43,168 nucleotides of DNA from Asparagopsis taxiformis (GCA_030407315.1 JALQPE010000383.1:1-43168); one strand, 5' to 3'. Numbered from the stretch's first letter, positions 10,855 through 20,211 are shown. The notes: generated by a model not told the origin, from the letters alone. Translations and numbers: made by a program.

Positions 10855-13800
10855 ATGGCAAGACCGAGAAAGTCTAGGACTGGCCTACGACTACGATACA
10901 ACAATGTATACCCTGGTCGTAATCGGGCTCGGCGTTCGACTACCAGAACAGTTTCTGACCCTTTCTCCGTCCATCACATGGGCTGGAGACCAATGCAAAA
11001 CCCTCTTCCTCCCCCACAAATAGACCATGACAGCACTTTGAACATTCCCCAGAATCCAAATGCTATCAACCACCGGCTCCCAGATGCAACACCCCCTTCC
11101 TCCCCTGTCCTGGATACGTCTACAACTGGGAACAATAGCTTGCATTCTATTGCTCTGGTACCCATGGATACCACTGTCTCTATGGAGTACGCCAAAAGCG
11201 AAGAGGGAAACACCCTGCCACCTCCAGCAGTTGAAAACCTATCCACCATTCCCGACCATTGTGATATGATACTTCCTTCTAGGAGTGAACCTGCTTCTGC
11301 TGTTGCGACAGTTCCTACTGAATTCCATCACGATAGTTCTGACGAACCCGATGATGTATTCTCAGAACATGATACCGTGTCGAATGATAAAGACCTGCTA
11401 CTACAGGAGGAGGCAGAAGCGAAGCTCCTAATCTCTTCTCCCTTTATCATGAACACGTCCAATCCAGACAAAGCTCGCAATTACATGACACAATGGACTA
11501 CGCTGTATACTGTCGCAAAGCTGACAGGCTCCACAAAAAGTACTGCCGCTAGCTTGCAGGAAGATCGTGTTTTGTTCGATTTCGCGAGAAAAGGCTCAAC
11601 GAATAAACATGTTCAGCAAGGTCTGCCTCATTATTCGACAATAGTGCGTAAGGTGAGACCGTGGCTATTCTACAATGCATGGTTGCGTTCAGAAACCGTT
11701 TATTTTCCTGTAAACGTAGAGCGCAGTGCAGCCCGTGTAGCTTCCTCCGCAATTCTACGAAGAAGCCGGGTCGAACGAGCAACAACAGGCCAATCAGCAC
11801 CTGTACTTATCGTTCCACCAAGCGAATATGCACGAGCAGACATTACTACGCCACAAATATTCGACCTTGCGTGGCGTGATAACACACAATTGGATGCTTC
11901 CGACTCGGATGAGTTACTAAGTTTCCATGGTAATGTGTGTACATCCAGGATAGGAAAATTCAGAGAGTACTCTCTGAAAGGACAAAACTATACTCTGAGG
12001 GCAGAGGAGGATAAGGATGGCTCTCCGGTTCCTGCTTTCGGGGGTAGTATTGTGGAGCTTCGAGTGATATCAGGGCGGCACGCCTCTCCTCTAGATCCTA
12101 CTCTCAGTTCCCTTTTCCAACAGGAATCACTATCTTCCAGCCATGAGTCGTTCAAAGCTCTCACATCTTCTTCGTGGATTAACTCTGGTGCCGCATTTCA
12201 TAGCAGGCTTTCGGTCTCCCCGCATTCATATGGGTCCGCCTTCATCCTTCAGAAAGAGTCGTTCCGGGAATATGCTCGGCCGGGTGATCACCTGACAGTT
12301 TTATCACCCAGTCCTGAGTGCAACCCTACTCAAAATTGTGGTATACAGTTCTTCATTGGGCTTGTCGTCAGCTCTCCCGGACCGCCAGGCCCATCACAAA
12401 AACTGCTCTTTCTCGTCAACTCTGAAGGGCATTACAAAGTTGTCGGCGGAACTCGTGCAATCAATAATGTCAAGTTATTGAAACCAGGCACGAGCCCCAG
12501 CCCCTTTCATCCTACACATCTCCGTGGGGTTCTCAGCTGCGGTACCATATACTACGTCTATCCATTTCTTTTATACTGCGATGACTTCAATGAAGCCTCT
12601 GGTAAGAAAGGGAGTGCTGGAGGATGCTATATGCTCCCAATGGGTCTTCCGCTGGACTGTCGCCGGAACAGTTCTGCTGTGCGCGTTATCGGTGTCACAG
12701 GTCCTGGTGTTAGTACAAACCATATCCTTCGACATATCTCTAGAGACATTATTCAAGGATGTACGTCGGGGTTTCGTGATGTCGATCCAGACGGCAATGA
12801 ATGTCTAATTTTCCTGGACTTTATTGGTTTCGTATCGGATTATCCTGCCTGTTCTCATGTGCTGGATGTCATGGGGCACAACGCAGACTGCCCATGCCAT
12901 TTGTGTTTCTTTGTAAGAGGGGGGAAATATGGGAAGAACTCGCAGTTTGGCTACGACACCCGTTTACATTCGAGCTCTGATACACACTTTCGCACATCCG
13001 AGCGAACAGCTGCTGTTCAGTCATCGGAAAGTTCTGCAAACATCTTGAAGTATCTGGGTTTGAGAACAGTGCAAAATATCACAGACACTCCATTGCATCT
13101 CATTGAAAGACTACTTCATGAAGCTAGGTCCAAAGGGCTGGTTCCAACCGGGACACCACTCGGAAACGATGGTCTACGAATCCCTGTCGTGCCTGCTATT
13201 CTGGACCCATACCGTTCGACGTTTGTTGGAATTGACCATCTCCTCCACGGACTGGCAAAGGATGCTCTGGACAATGCTTTTTCAAGCTTGCCTAATGATG
13301 GTGTGAGAAGGCTGGCTGACAGGTTCATGGTGGATGCCCTCCTTGTATTGGGTCTCGCAAATCAGAACAAGATATATAACTTCAACGCAGGTGAAACTCA
13401 TACAATGGGAATCTCGGACAGATTTACAGTTCTCCTCGTCGCCGAACACTGCTTCAGGTCTTCTCTGAAATTCCAATCGCAGACTACAAGGTCATCCGAA
13501 GGTAGCGGTTCAAGGTCACTCCAGGCTTCTGAAGAGCAACGCCATCTGTCTCTCGAACTTGTTCGTCTCCTGTCCTCTATATCTGCAGCTACATACTTCC
13601 TACCACGAAAAAATATCGACGGTTCTGAGGCAGTACAGAGAGCTACAGGGAATTCTGCGCACAACAGTCTCCGTCGTCTGCAGCAGCTATCGAAAGAATA
13701 TGCTACTCTAGTGGATGACCTCCTCAAGACTGTTCCTACAAGACAGCGGAGCACAGCGGTCTCGAAGAAACGGAAGATGCAGACAGAAGGTATAGTAACG

Positions 13801-14901
13801 AATGATAATGACCACATTGAGATGGAAAACAAGACTGCTGGATTCCGGGCAAGGAAGATTCTTGACAATAAGCCAAACTTGCACCGTCTCATTGAGGCAT
13901 TTGAACACACTGTTCCTCTGCTCGGACACGCTCGCCAGGTAGCTGAGCTATCATTCGAAGCAACACATCAACAAATGAAACGAGGTCTAGAGCATTCCGG
14001 AGGTGCTGACAGACAGTTGGATGCTATGTTAGCGGCACTCGGAAACTATTGGAAAGGAAGCCTCCATCTTGCTTTGAAAAGTTTCTCCAATTCTACTCCA
14101 GCATCTGTGAAGAGACAACGTTCTAAACGGTTTCTCCTTCGTGTTCTATTCGGACGGGAGCACTGTAAATCCATGGAGAACCTCCCGGCTAGTACGCTGC
14201 ATGACCTCTGTCAAGAACCCCTTCTCGAACATTTGAATAGGTCTTCTTTACCATTCTTCTCTTCTCCATATTCATATTACTCGTGGACAGGAGTTCCCTC
14301 TTCATTACCACAGCAGGATTTTTCCTGTGGGCAGAATTCGGATGCAGTCATGCTTCGTGGAAAACCTTGCAAGGGAGCACGTCTCAGTTCTGCCCACCCT
14401 GCCTTTGCAGCTTCGCCCTCTGCTGCGTCTCGGGACTTTTCAAAGCCACAAGAAATAGCTTCTGGCTGTGTAGTACAAGCTTGCTACTCAGCTTCCCCGT
14501 CTTCTAGAATTCTACAGAAGACCTGTTCACCTTCTTTTTGGGCTGTTACCACTGTATTTGACCTGACTATTGATGGAAACATTGCTTCACCTGGAAACGT
14601 TTGCATAGACGAATCTCACCAGGAAAACCTGTCTCCACCACACGCTATTGTTCTTCCAGTTATCAAGCAGAAGTCGTCCCCCACTACGTTTGCTCCGAAC
14701 ACCGATTCCGGCTCCTGGTTTCTCCCTCTCACTTCAGGGGTTCGTAAGGTTGGTCTCCTCCACAATTGTAGCCCTTCATTATGTTCTGTGGAGCAAGGCA
14801 CTTCGAATGGAGGAATTACGCATGGAGGTCCTTCGTTTATGGATGGTGGTTCCTTCTCTATCTTCGCAAGAGAAGATGGATATCCGCCAAGGACTGCATG
14901 A
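10855..14901 (+). CDS. TNP2-like (CACTA superfamily) transposase, copy B, intact
   Basis: Uninterrupted gene of 1348 codons, stop TGA at 14899-14901. The frame is open from 10768, but I choose the ATG at 10855 because it matches the start of copy A and gives an AT-hook-like N-terminus (MARPRKSRTG). An acidic Ser/Pro-rich region follows, to about residue 180. The catalytic-type core has YPFLLYCDDFN with Asp at about 576-577, the GVTGPGVSTNHILRHISRDI block, and DYPACSHVLDVMGHN from residue 662 running into the CPCHLC cysteine cluster. These match the order of blocks in TNP2-type transposases. A basic stretch (SKKRKMQ) near residue 1000 could be a nuclear signal. The third acidic catalytic residue cannot be assigned by eye. 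By family, the protein would cut and paste its own element, and it may be able to mobilise related copies. No intron is evident. Confidence 0.88.
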   Translation: MARPRKSRTGLRLRYNNVYPGRNRARRSTTRTVSDPFSVHHMGWRPMQNPLPPPQIDHDSTLNIPQNPNAINHRLPDATPPSSPVLDTSTTGNNSLHSIALVPMDTTVSMEYAKSEEGNTLPPPAVENLSTIPDHCDMILPSRSEPASAVATVPTEFHHDSSDEPDDVFSEHDTVSNDKDLLLQEEAEAKLLISSPFIMNTSNPDKARNYMTQWTTLYTVAKLTGSTKSTAASLQEDRVLFDFARKGSTNKHVQQGLPHYSTIVRKVRPWLFYNAWLRSETVYFPVNVERSAARVASSAILRRSRVERATTGQSAPVLIVPPSEYARADITTPQIFDLAWRDNTQLDASDSDELLSFHGNVCTSRIGKFREYSLKGQNYTLRAEEDKDGSPVPAFGGSIVELRVISGRHASPLDPTLSSLFQQESLSSSHESFKALTSSSWINSGAAFHSRLSVSPHSYGSAFILQKESFREYARPGDHLTVLSPSPECNPTQNCGIQFFIGLVVSSPGPPGPSQKLLFLVNSEGHYKVVGGTRAINNVKLLKPGTSPSPFHPTHLRGVLSCGTIYYVYPFLLYCDDFNEASGKKGSAGGCYMLPMGLPLDCRRNSSAVRVIGVTGPGVSTNHILRHISRDIIQGCTSGFRDVDPDGNECLIFLDFIGFVSDYPACSHVLDVMGHNADCPCHLCFFVRGGKYGKNSQFGYDTRLHSSSDTHFRTSERTAAVQSSESSANILKYLGLRTVQNITDTPLHLIERLLHEARSKGLVPTGTPLGNDGLRIPVVPAILDPYRSTFVGIDHLLHGLAKDALDNAFSSLPNDGVRRLADRFMVDALLVLGLANQNKIYNFNAGETHTMGISDRFTVLLVAEHCFRSSLKFQSQTTRSSEGSGSRSLQASEEQRHLSLELVRLLSSISAATYFLPRKNIDGSEAVQRATGNSAHNSLRRLQQLSKEYATLVDDLLKTVPTRQRSTAVSKKRKMQTEGIVTNDNDHIEMENKTAGFRARKILDNKPNLHRLIEAFEHTVPLLGHARQVAELSFEATHQQMKRGLEHSGGADRQLDAMLAALGNYWKGSLHLALKSFSNSTPASVKRQRSKRFLLRVLFGREHCKSMENLPASTLHDLCQEPLLEHLNRSSLPFFSSPYSYYSWTGVPSSLPQQDFSCGQNSDAVMLRGKPCKGARLSSAHPAFAASPSAASRDFSKPQEIASGCVVQACYSASPSSRILQKTCSPSFWAVTTVFDLTIDGNIASPGNVCIDESHQENLSPPHAIVLPVIKQKSSPTTFAPNTDSGSWFLPLTSGVRKVGLLHNCSPSLCSVEQGTSNGGITHGGPSFMDGGSFSIFAREDGYPPRTA

Positions 14902-15195
14902 TACTCTAGGGTCTAGTACATAAGCTTTTCTACCATATTACTTCCCGTAAACAAACTTCCTCATATTGTAGCGTTTCCGTCACATACATCCACCTTGACA
15001 TTGGCCATACTTATGTCCCTTGTCCCAAAACCTGTGAGACACTATGTTCTATTCTATGTAACCATCTCTAATTCCTCGTCTATACCTTTCATGCTTCTTC
15101 CAGAGCTTATCATTTCCTTGAACTGCCTCAAGCATGAACCAGCATCCCCAGGGCGGACCGTACCACAATAAAATTAAAGTAAAATTAGGTTTCTT
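14902..15195. other. 3' flank of transposase copy B
   Basis: Non-coding, distantly similar to 4272-4527. It ends with an A-rich stretch (AATAAAATTAAAG near 15169) that could act as a poly(A) signal for the transposase transcript. This A-rich stretch is absent from unit A. Confidence 0.4.
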
Positions 15196-15256
15196 TTACT
15201 GCAGTAAAAACTGATCTACCAAATGCATCTTCCTAGATCACTTTTTACTGCAGTAA
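15196..15256. repeat. Single hairpin with TTACTGCAGTAA tips, unit B
   Basis: Begins and ends with TTACTGCAGTAA. The arms are AAAACTGATCTA and TAGATCACTTTTT around CCAAATGCATCTTCC. It is the counterpart of the double hairpin at 4528-4634 and marks the left edge of the homogenised block. Confidence 0.85.
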
Positions 15257-15343
15257 CTAGTCATTTTTTTCTAATTTTTCATCATTGGCTCCTCAGCCTG
15301 CAATACACGTTTCCGCTCACACGCGTGCGGCTCCACGCCAGCT

Positions 15344-15383
15344 GTAATGAAATAGAACACTACCCAGTGTTCTATTTCATTAC
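15344..15383. repeat. Perfect 18-bp inverted repeat, unit B only
   Basis: GTAATGAAATAGAACACT, a 4-base ACCC loop, then the exact complement. Unit A keeps only a diverged version of the right arm (CAGTGTTCTAGTTCATGA near 4718). Either A lost an arm or B gained one, perhaps by inverted duplication. Confidence 0.9.
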
Positions 15384-15533
15384 GTTTTCATGACGAGTCC
15401 ATCTCGAGTCCATGACGTGTTCATAGATCATCGATGATTTGTTTCTGATTTGTCAGTACGAAAAGCGCGCGCTTTCTCACTACGCAAGTGAAATACGCGA
15501 CCTCTGGGCTCACTCTGCAGCAGTATTTAAGGC

Positions 15534-15540
15534 TTGCGTC
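15534..15540 (+). promoter_or_regulatory. TATA-like box, unit B
   Basis: TATTTAA, identical in sequence and position to the unit A box at 4876. Being retained in both copies of the block is weak support, because the whole block is similar. Confidence 0.45.
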
Positions 15541-15944
15541 ACGCTAAGCGCCATCGTCATCGCCTGTCGCATGGAGCACACCACCTACGCAGGATGGGGC
15601 GGCGGAGTGCAACCACATCCCTGCGGATGTGATTGTGCCCCGCCGCCTCCATCCTACGATAAGGTTTTCCAGCTCATTTAGTCTTTTAGCCATTCCTCCC
15701 ATTGTCTTTTTCTGCGGTTCTTCGTTGTTCTTCTGCTAACATACTTTTCTGCCTTTCCTACTTTCTGTTTCGTCTTTCTCCAGGGCTACTGTCATTACTA
15801 CGTTTTCTCACTTCTAATCGAGCTTTTGGCATACCGTTTCCAGCACTAACCACTGTGTCATCCACTTCTTTCCATCTCTGTGCCAGCAGAAGTTTCTGGG
15901 TTCTCTACAATCCGCTTACTCAAGCTCTGGCTCCACTATCAACG

Positions 15945-16035
15945 GTATGTTCTCTCGCTTCTACTCATGCTTCTAGCGTTGATGAAATTACATTCCTAGC
16001 ACTAACCATTGATTCATCTATTCTTTTCCTTCCAG
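15945..16035 (+). other. 91-base intron candidate, unit B
   Basis: GTATGT donor at 15945, CACTAACC branch-like word near 16001, pyrimidine tract, and TTCCAG acceptor ending at 16035. The signals and length match the unit A candidate at 5295-5385. As in unit A, a related module with a good acceptor but a weak donor lies just upstream. Confidence 0.5.
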
Positions 16036-16428
16036 GTGCCAACAGAAATTTCTGGCTTCCCCTCACCTCTCTTTTCATGCCTATATGTATTTGTAGTTAC
16101 TTTATGTAGAGCTGGTGTTTTGCCGTTTAGTATCTGCCATGGTGGCATAGTTCATAGTTCCGTAGTGCAGTGTACAGATGATCTTCATGTCGTTAAACTT
16201 TTGGCGTTAGCTGCCCATTTACCTATTCCATATCCACTACACCATATCGTAAATCTTGCGTACCCGGCACTGGCTGCAACCTAGTCTAATTCATCGTCCC
16301 TATGCCGATTTCCATTCTACCTAGATATCGTTTCAGTCAGACCTATCCGTCCTGCAGTTTCTCCGCAAAAGTGCGATGTGCCGCCCATTCTACCTTTCAG
16401 TTTCTACCCAGAGCGCCCACCGGTGCAA

Positions 16429-16620
16429 CCATTCTACCCAGTGGACATGGTCCACGCCCACTCGACGGTACAACCACTCTACCCCGTGGACATGGTCCAC
16501 GCCCACCCGACGGTACAACCACTCTACCCAGTGGACATGGACCACGCCCACCCGACGGTACAACTACTCCAGTGAACATGGTCCACGCCAACCCGACGGT
16601 ACAATCACTACATCCAGTGG
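16429..16620. repeat. Minisatellite, unit of about 45 bp, copy B
   Basis: Four units (45, 45, 45 and about 41 bp) and a degenerate fifth of the repeat seen at 5779-5945. One more unit is present than in unit A. Confidence 0.85.
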
Positions 16621-17380
16621 AAGTGAACCGTACCCATTACAGTGCTCCACGGTGGAATAATACCAGTGTCACGAGCAGGTGTTATAATAGAATATATCCG
16701 GGCTTTACACAGTACTGTAGTTTGGAAACTAACCGCGCTTTGCCTTGGGCCGTACATGCCCAGTCAATGGTCCCTTTCCAGATTATCGTTTGGCCAGTTC
16801 CACAAGTCAGCTTGGTCACGTCCCATGAACAAAACGTCACCTACTCTGGAATTATTCCAATGAATACAATAATCATACTTTGGTCACCGTCCATTCAGCG
16901 AGTGCTGCTTACGCCTGGTTTCAGACACCGGACCGTCACGGGTGCCCATTATATTTTATAGTTTATTTCTACGAATCGCTCTGCACCTTCCACCACATAT
17001 CGCAGTCACGGTGCACCCCATATCTAACTATACCCATATACAGTACTGGTTCCATTCCAACAGTCCGTGCCTGCGTGACTTGGCCCGTTCTAGTCAACCC
17101 GCCGTCCTGCTCATATATGGACGTGGTTCATTTCCATCCCTACGTGTCCTTCCGTACATGGTTCAGCCATCACCTCACGGCCACACCATAGTTCTGCCTG
17201 GTTCCTGCCTACTGTAAAACAAAATCGCCGTGCTGGTCTCAGCCCATGATTTTTTAGATTTTTTTCGATGGGCCTTATCCAAACCTTGGGGATGGGCGTT
17301 CCGCTAAAATATGGTGACTAGTTCTACTGTACAATACGGCATTTTCCATGGAATATTCTCTATTTTTGCTTATCCTGTGA

Positions 17381-18547
17381 AGGCTCGGTGAGACTTCTTC
17401 GAAGTCGTCGTCAAAGAAATCCAAGTCGGCTTCCCGAGGTCGCTCTCGGGAGCCGGTTCTCCAGTTCGACGACGCCCAGGAGAATCCCATTCCCGACAGC
17501 ATCGTCGATGAGAATGTGGCCGCCGTTCTCCCCAGCGCCATTGCGTCTGGCAGCCGGATGAAGTACTATATGGAAAGTACGACGGTGGAGACGGTTCGGG
17601 CGGAAATGAGGGTGGCAGCATTCCAGGTAGCTGCATGGCCGGGAGCCGAGGAAACGGTGGTGGAACAGTACTTTGCGGTGAAGCGGGCGTTGCTGGAGAA
17701 CTTGGGGGTTGTTGTTTTGGAACGCTTGTTGGAATCGTCCACGGCTGGGAGTGCGACGCATGAGCTGTTCGGTCACTTCGCTAGGCAGTTCCCGCTGGTT
17801 GAGGAGGTTGAAAAACCCTCCCAGCAGTCTGATTCTAACGATGACGACAGGGAGCCACAGGACGAGCCGCCAGCTTTCGCAAAGCCCGGCTTCGATCCTT
17901 CGCCGTGGCAGTTCATCCACAACGTGGGTGATGCGAAAGACCGCATCGATGGTGGTCGTGGGCGCCTCTCTCTGCCGCGGCGTGAGTTGTGCGATAAGTT
18001 GGAGGAGGGGAATTTGGAGATGTACAAGAACAAGTTGGTGGCAGAGCTTGCTCTTGGTGTTTGTGCGGAGTTCTTGAAGTTGGGAATGGAGGGTGATGAT
18101 CCTGTCTTCTTCCCGAAGACAGGATTGCGGCTGCTTCTTACAGCAGATGGGGCTGCGGACCAGGATGGGCACACGGACTTCAAGGTATCAACGAGTCGTG
18201 TTGCAGGACCTACCGAGTCTCCATCATATTTCATGATGTCGAGCGGAGCAGATGGATTCTCTATAGTAGCTGCCCCTTATAGTCATGTATGCCTGGCCAA
18301 TCCGGACGCCGATATGTGGAAGGTTCCCATTCATAGGCTGTATGTGCCACCCTATTCCGTATTGGTTGGTCGCGGTGACCTTTACCATTACGGGGTCGGC
18401 TTCAAGCGTGGAGATATTCCTGCGGGCGAAAAGCTAGTCTATGGCCTGCCCACGCGCGGCCACATCTACTTGAAGACGGAGAAGGACGTCCTCAAGGACC
18501 ACATCCACACCGTCGAATATTACAAGTACGATAGGAGCAATAGATAG
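17381..18547 (+). CDS. Short 2OG-Fe(II) dioxygenase paralogue, unit B
   Basis: Open frame from just after a TGA at 17378-17380 to TAG at 18547. The first ATG is at 17558 (330 codons to the stop), but the frame upstream encodes a plausible Ser/Lys/Arg-rich stretch. The start is therefore uncertain: a non-ATG start, an upstream exon in the non-coding block, or a 5' truncation. The metal-binding motif is HTD at 18170-18178; the second His lies in GRGDLYHYGVGF and an Arg in LPTRGHIYL may hold 2-oxoglutarate. The order and spacing match the dioxygenase part of the unit A fusion (LRMLLTGSG/LRLLLTADG, then HxD, then RGDLxH), but overall identity is low, about a quarter by eye. It lacks the ParB-like and Cys-rich domains. 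The substrate is unknown; DNA-base oxidation is only a hypothesis. Confidence 0.75.
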   Translation, partial: RLGETSSKSSSKKSKSASRGRSREPVLQFDDAQENPIPDSIVDENVAAVLPSAIASGSRMKYYMESTTVETVRAEMRVAAFQVAAWPGAEETVVEQYFAVKRALLENLGVVVLERLLESSTAGSATHELFGHFARQFPLVEEVEKPSQQSDSNDDDREPQDEPPAFAKPGFDPSPWQFIHNVGDAKDRIDGGRGRLSLPRRELCDKLEEGNLEMYKNKLVAELALGVCAEFLKLGMEGDDPVFFPKTGLRLLLTADGAADQDGHTDFKVSTSRVAGPTESPSYFMMSSGADGFSIVAAPYSHVCLANPDADMWKVPIHRLYVPPYSVLVGRGDLYHYGVGFKRGDIPAGEKLVYGLPTRGHIYLKTEKDVLKDHIHTVEYYKYDRSNR

Positions 18548-19017
18548 CATATCAGAAGTATAAAACCTATACTACTGTTCCCTGCTATAAAGTTCTGTCT
18601 TTCTCATCTCAACATTGTTACCTTAGCCCACTTTTCAATTCTCATCTATACATCTGTCCTTCATCTCATAGTTTAGTGCTACTCAGCAGATTGCTTGCTA
18701 CTTTTTAATATTAGTCTACAACGTTGTATGATTTTACTAGCTAGGCCGTAGGGGGAGACTAGTTTCAACCCTTGACAACGCGCAGATTTCGACTACGAGA
18801 GCCGTCACTGTGATAAATTATTTGTAGAATTTTCGTTTATCTTCCCACCTACACTAGGCTACCTATATATATACAGGGTATAACCTGAACAGAGACCACG
18901 TGAGGTAAAATACACCTGAGAGCTGCTCACAGCCGTACAGACCTTTGCTGAGCAATTTTCCCGACTTCACACTTCGCTTCTCACCTTTACCAAGATGGGA
19001 GAAGGACGAAACTCCCT
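18548..19017. other. Non-coding region after unit B, with TATATATATA
   Basis: No gene seen. A TATATATATA run at 18864-18873 lies about 150 bases before the palindrome array and could be a promoter reading into it. The words CTTCACACTTCGCTTCTCAC (18965-18984) recur at about 19736-19755, so this flank belongs to the repeated structure that follows. Confidence 0.45.
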
Positions 19018-19310
19018 GCTGCTTACAGCCGAAGCCGTTTACCAGGGTTCCTTACAGCAAAGTCATCGTTACGATGACTTTGCTGTAAGAAAAGAAAACA
19101 TTACAGCAGCCACGATTTCTTTACCGGGTAAAAAAATTGTGGCCGCTGTAATGATTTGCTGTAAGGAACCGTTTCCTTGCAGTGGCCAAAGAATTTTTTA
19201 CCGGGTAAAAAAATCATGGCTGCTGTAATGATTTGTTTTCTTACAGCAAAGTCATCGTAACGATGACTTTGCTGTCAGCACCCCACCGGAACTGCCAAAG
19301 CTGTAAGCAG
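19018..19310. repeat. Nested palindrome array 1
   Basis: Bounded by an 11-bp inverted repeat, CTGCTTACAGC (19018-19028) and GCTGTAAGCAG (19300-19310). Inside are four hairpins. 19051-19089 has perfect 19-bp arms (CTTACAGCAAAGTCATCGT) around one base. 19099-19153 has arms CATTACAGC...TTTACC with a few mismatches. About 19176-19235 is a diverged version of that hairpin. 19240-19276 is a second copy of the first. GGTTCCTTACAGC near 19046 can also pair with GCTGTAAGGAACC near 19158, so alternative folds exist. No protein is encoded. Confidence 0.9.
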
Positions 19311-19773
19311 TCTGGCTTCACCCTCTCCCCCATTTCTCTACTCCGCCTTCATCATCCCAGCCTCTCTGGTGACGACTGACGCCTTTCGTTTCCCCCCTCA
19401 CGCCCCCTCTCGCAATGAAATACTCGTCTATTACCACGATAGGCTACTCGTACTGCCGCCTTAATTTTCCTCTACACACACCCTCCCATCCGTCTCTTCC
19501 GTACTACGATCCTGGGCTATCCTACGTTATGATTATAGTTGTATAGTGAGTAGCTAGAGTCCTACATACTGAAGACTATAGTGCACCGGAACCGGCGCCG
19601 GTTCCCGCCCGGGCGGGTTAAATAGATATTTTATGCCGTGAGGCACAGGTACCATATGGTTGCTGTGGCTCACGGCACAAGGAGTAGATTTTGCCACCAA
19701 CAGCCGTCCAAACAATCCTCTCGTGATGTTCCCTACTTCACACTTCGCTTCTCACGTGAGACAGCAGGGAGTT
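19311..19773. other. Spacer between palindrome arrays
   Basis: C/T-rich non-coding DNA with a short GC-rich inverted repeat near 19590-19620 (GGAACCGGCGCCGGTTCC). No gene seen. Confidence 0.5.
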
Positions 19774-19827
19774 TCGTCCTTCTCCCATCTTGGTAAAGGT
19801 ACCTTTACCAAGATGGGAGAAGGACGA
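19774..19827. repeat. Perfect 54-bp palindrome
   Basis: Two 27-bp arms with no loop, centred between 19800 and 19801 on GGTACC. Each arm runs TCGTCCTTCTCCCATCTTGG then TAAAGGT. Imperfect complementarity continues outwards for another 15-20 bp (CAGCAGGGAG on the left, ACACTGCTG on the right). The right arm and its flank repeat the sequence at 18985-19028. Confidence 0.95.
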
Positions 19828-19835
19828 GACACACT

Positions 19836-19935
19836 GCTGCTTACAGCCGAAGCCGTTTACCAGGGTTCCTTACAGCAAAGTCATCGTAGCGATGACTTTG
19901 CTGTCAGCATCCCCGGTAAACGGCCCGCACTGTAA
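19836..19935. repeat. Nested palindrome array 2
   Basis: Starts with CTGCTTACAGC as in array 1. An outer stem GCCGTTTACC (19853-19862) / GGTAAACGGC (19915-19924) encloses a third copy of the 19-bp-arm hairpin, at about 19868-19906. It looks like a shortened version of array 1, which suggests both are ends of related foldback-type elements. Confidence 0.85.
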
Positions 19936-20211
19936 TGGAGTGACTGCTTCTCCTACATCGCTCTCTTACTGGTGTTCTACATGCTGCGTTGCTACACAAT
20001 TTCTCACTCACATCTTTCTAGTTTCTCTCCTTTTCGTATCCATAGGTATAGCAGTAGAAAAGTGGATAGTTTGCACTCCAGGCCGCAGATGCCTTCCTGC
20101 AGTCATGTCACGATTGTTGTAGTGTAGTCTATAATATCTAGCGCTCTTGGAAGATGATGCACAGTCTATTGTCTCTGTCAATGCGTGTTTAATCAAATCT
20201 ATCAAAGTAGC
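19936..20211. other. Non-coding, 3' side of the methyltransferase fusion
   Basis: No gene seen. It is the downstream flank of the minus-strand gene that ends at 20212. Confidence 0.45.

Larger units (their letters stand above)
15257..17379 (+). repeat. Homogenised non-coding block, copy B
   Basis: Counterpart of 4635-6686. It differs mainly by an extra hairpin arm near 15344, a longer minisatellite and scattered substitutions in the left half. From 16642 onward it is colinear with 5949-6686 at a constant offset of 10693, with three differences. It ends after CTGTG at 17379, where the dioxygenase frame begins. Confidence 0.85.

Noticed and set aside
1..18900. CACTA-type terminal inverted repeats for the two tandem units
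   Set aside because: No CACTA-starting inverted pair could be matched at the expected ends, so element borders are left open.
19018..19935. rRNA, tRNA or snRNA gene
   Set aside because: No conserved RNA gene sequence is recognisable. The hairpins are simple inverted repeats of a shared word.
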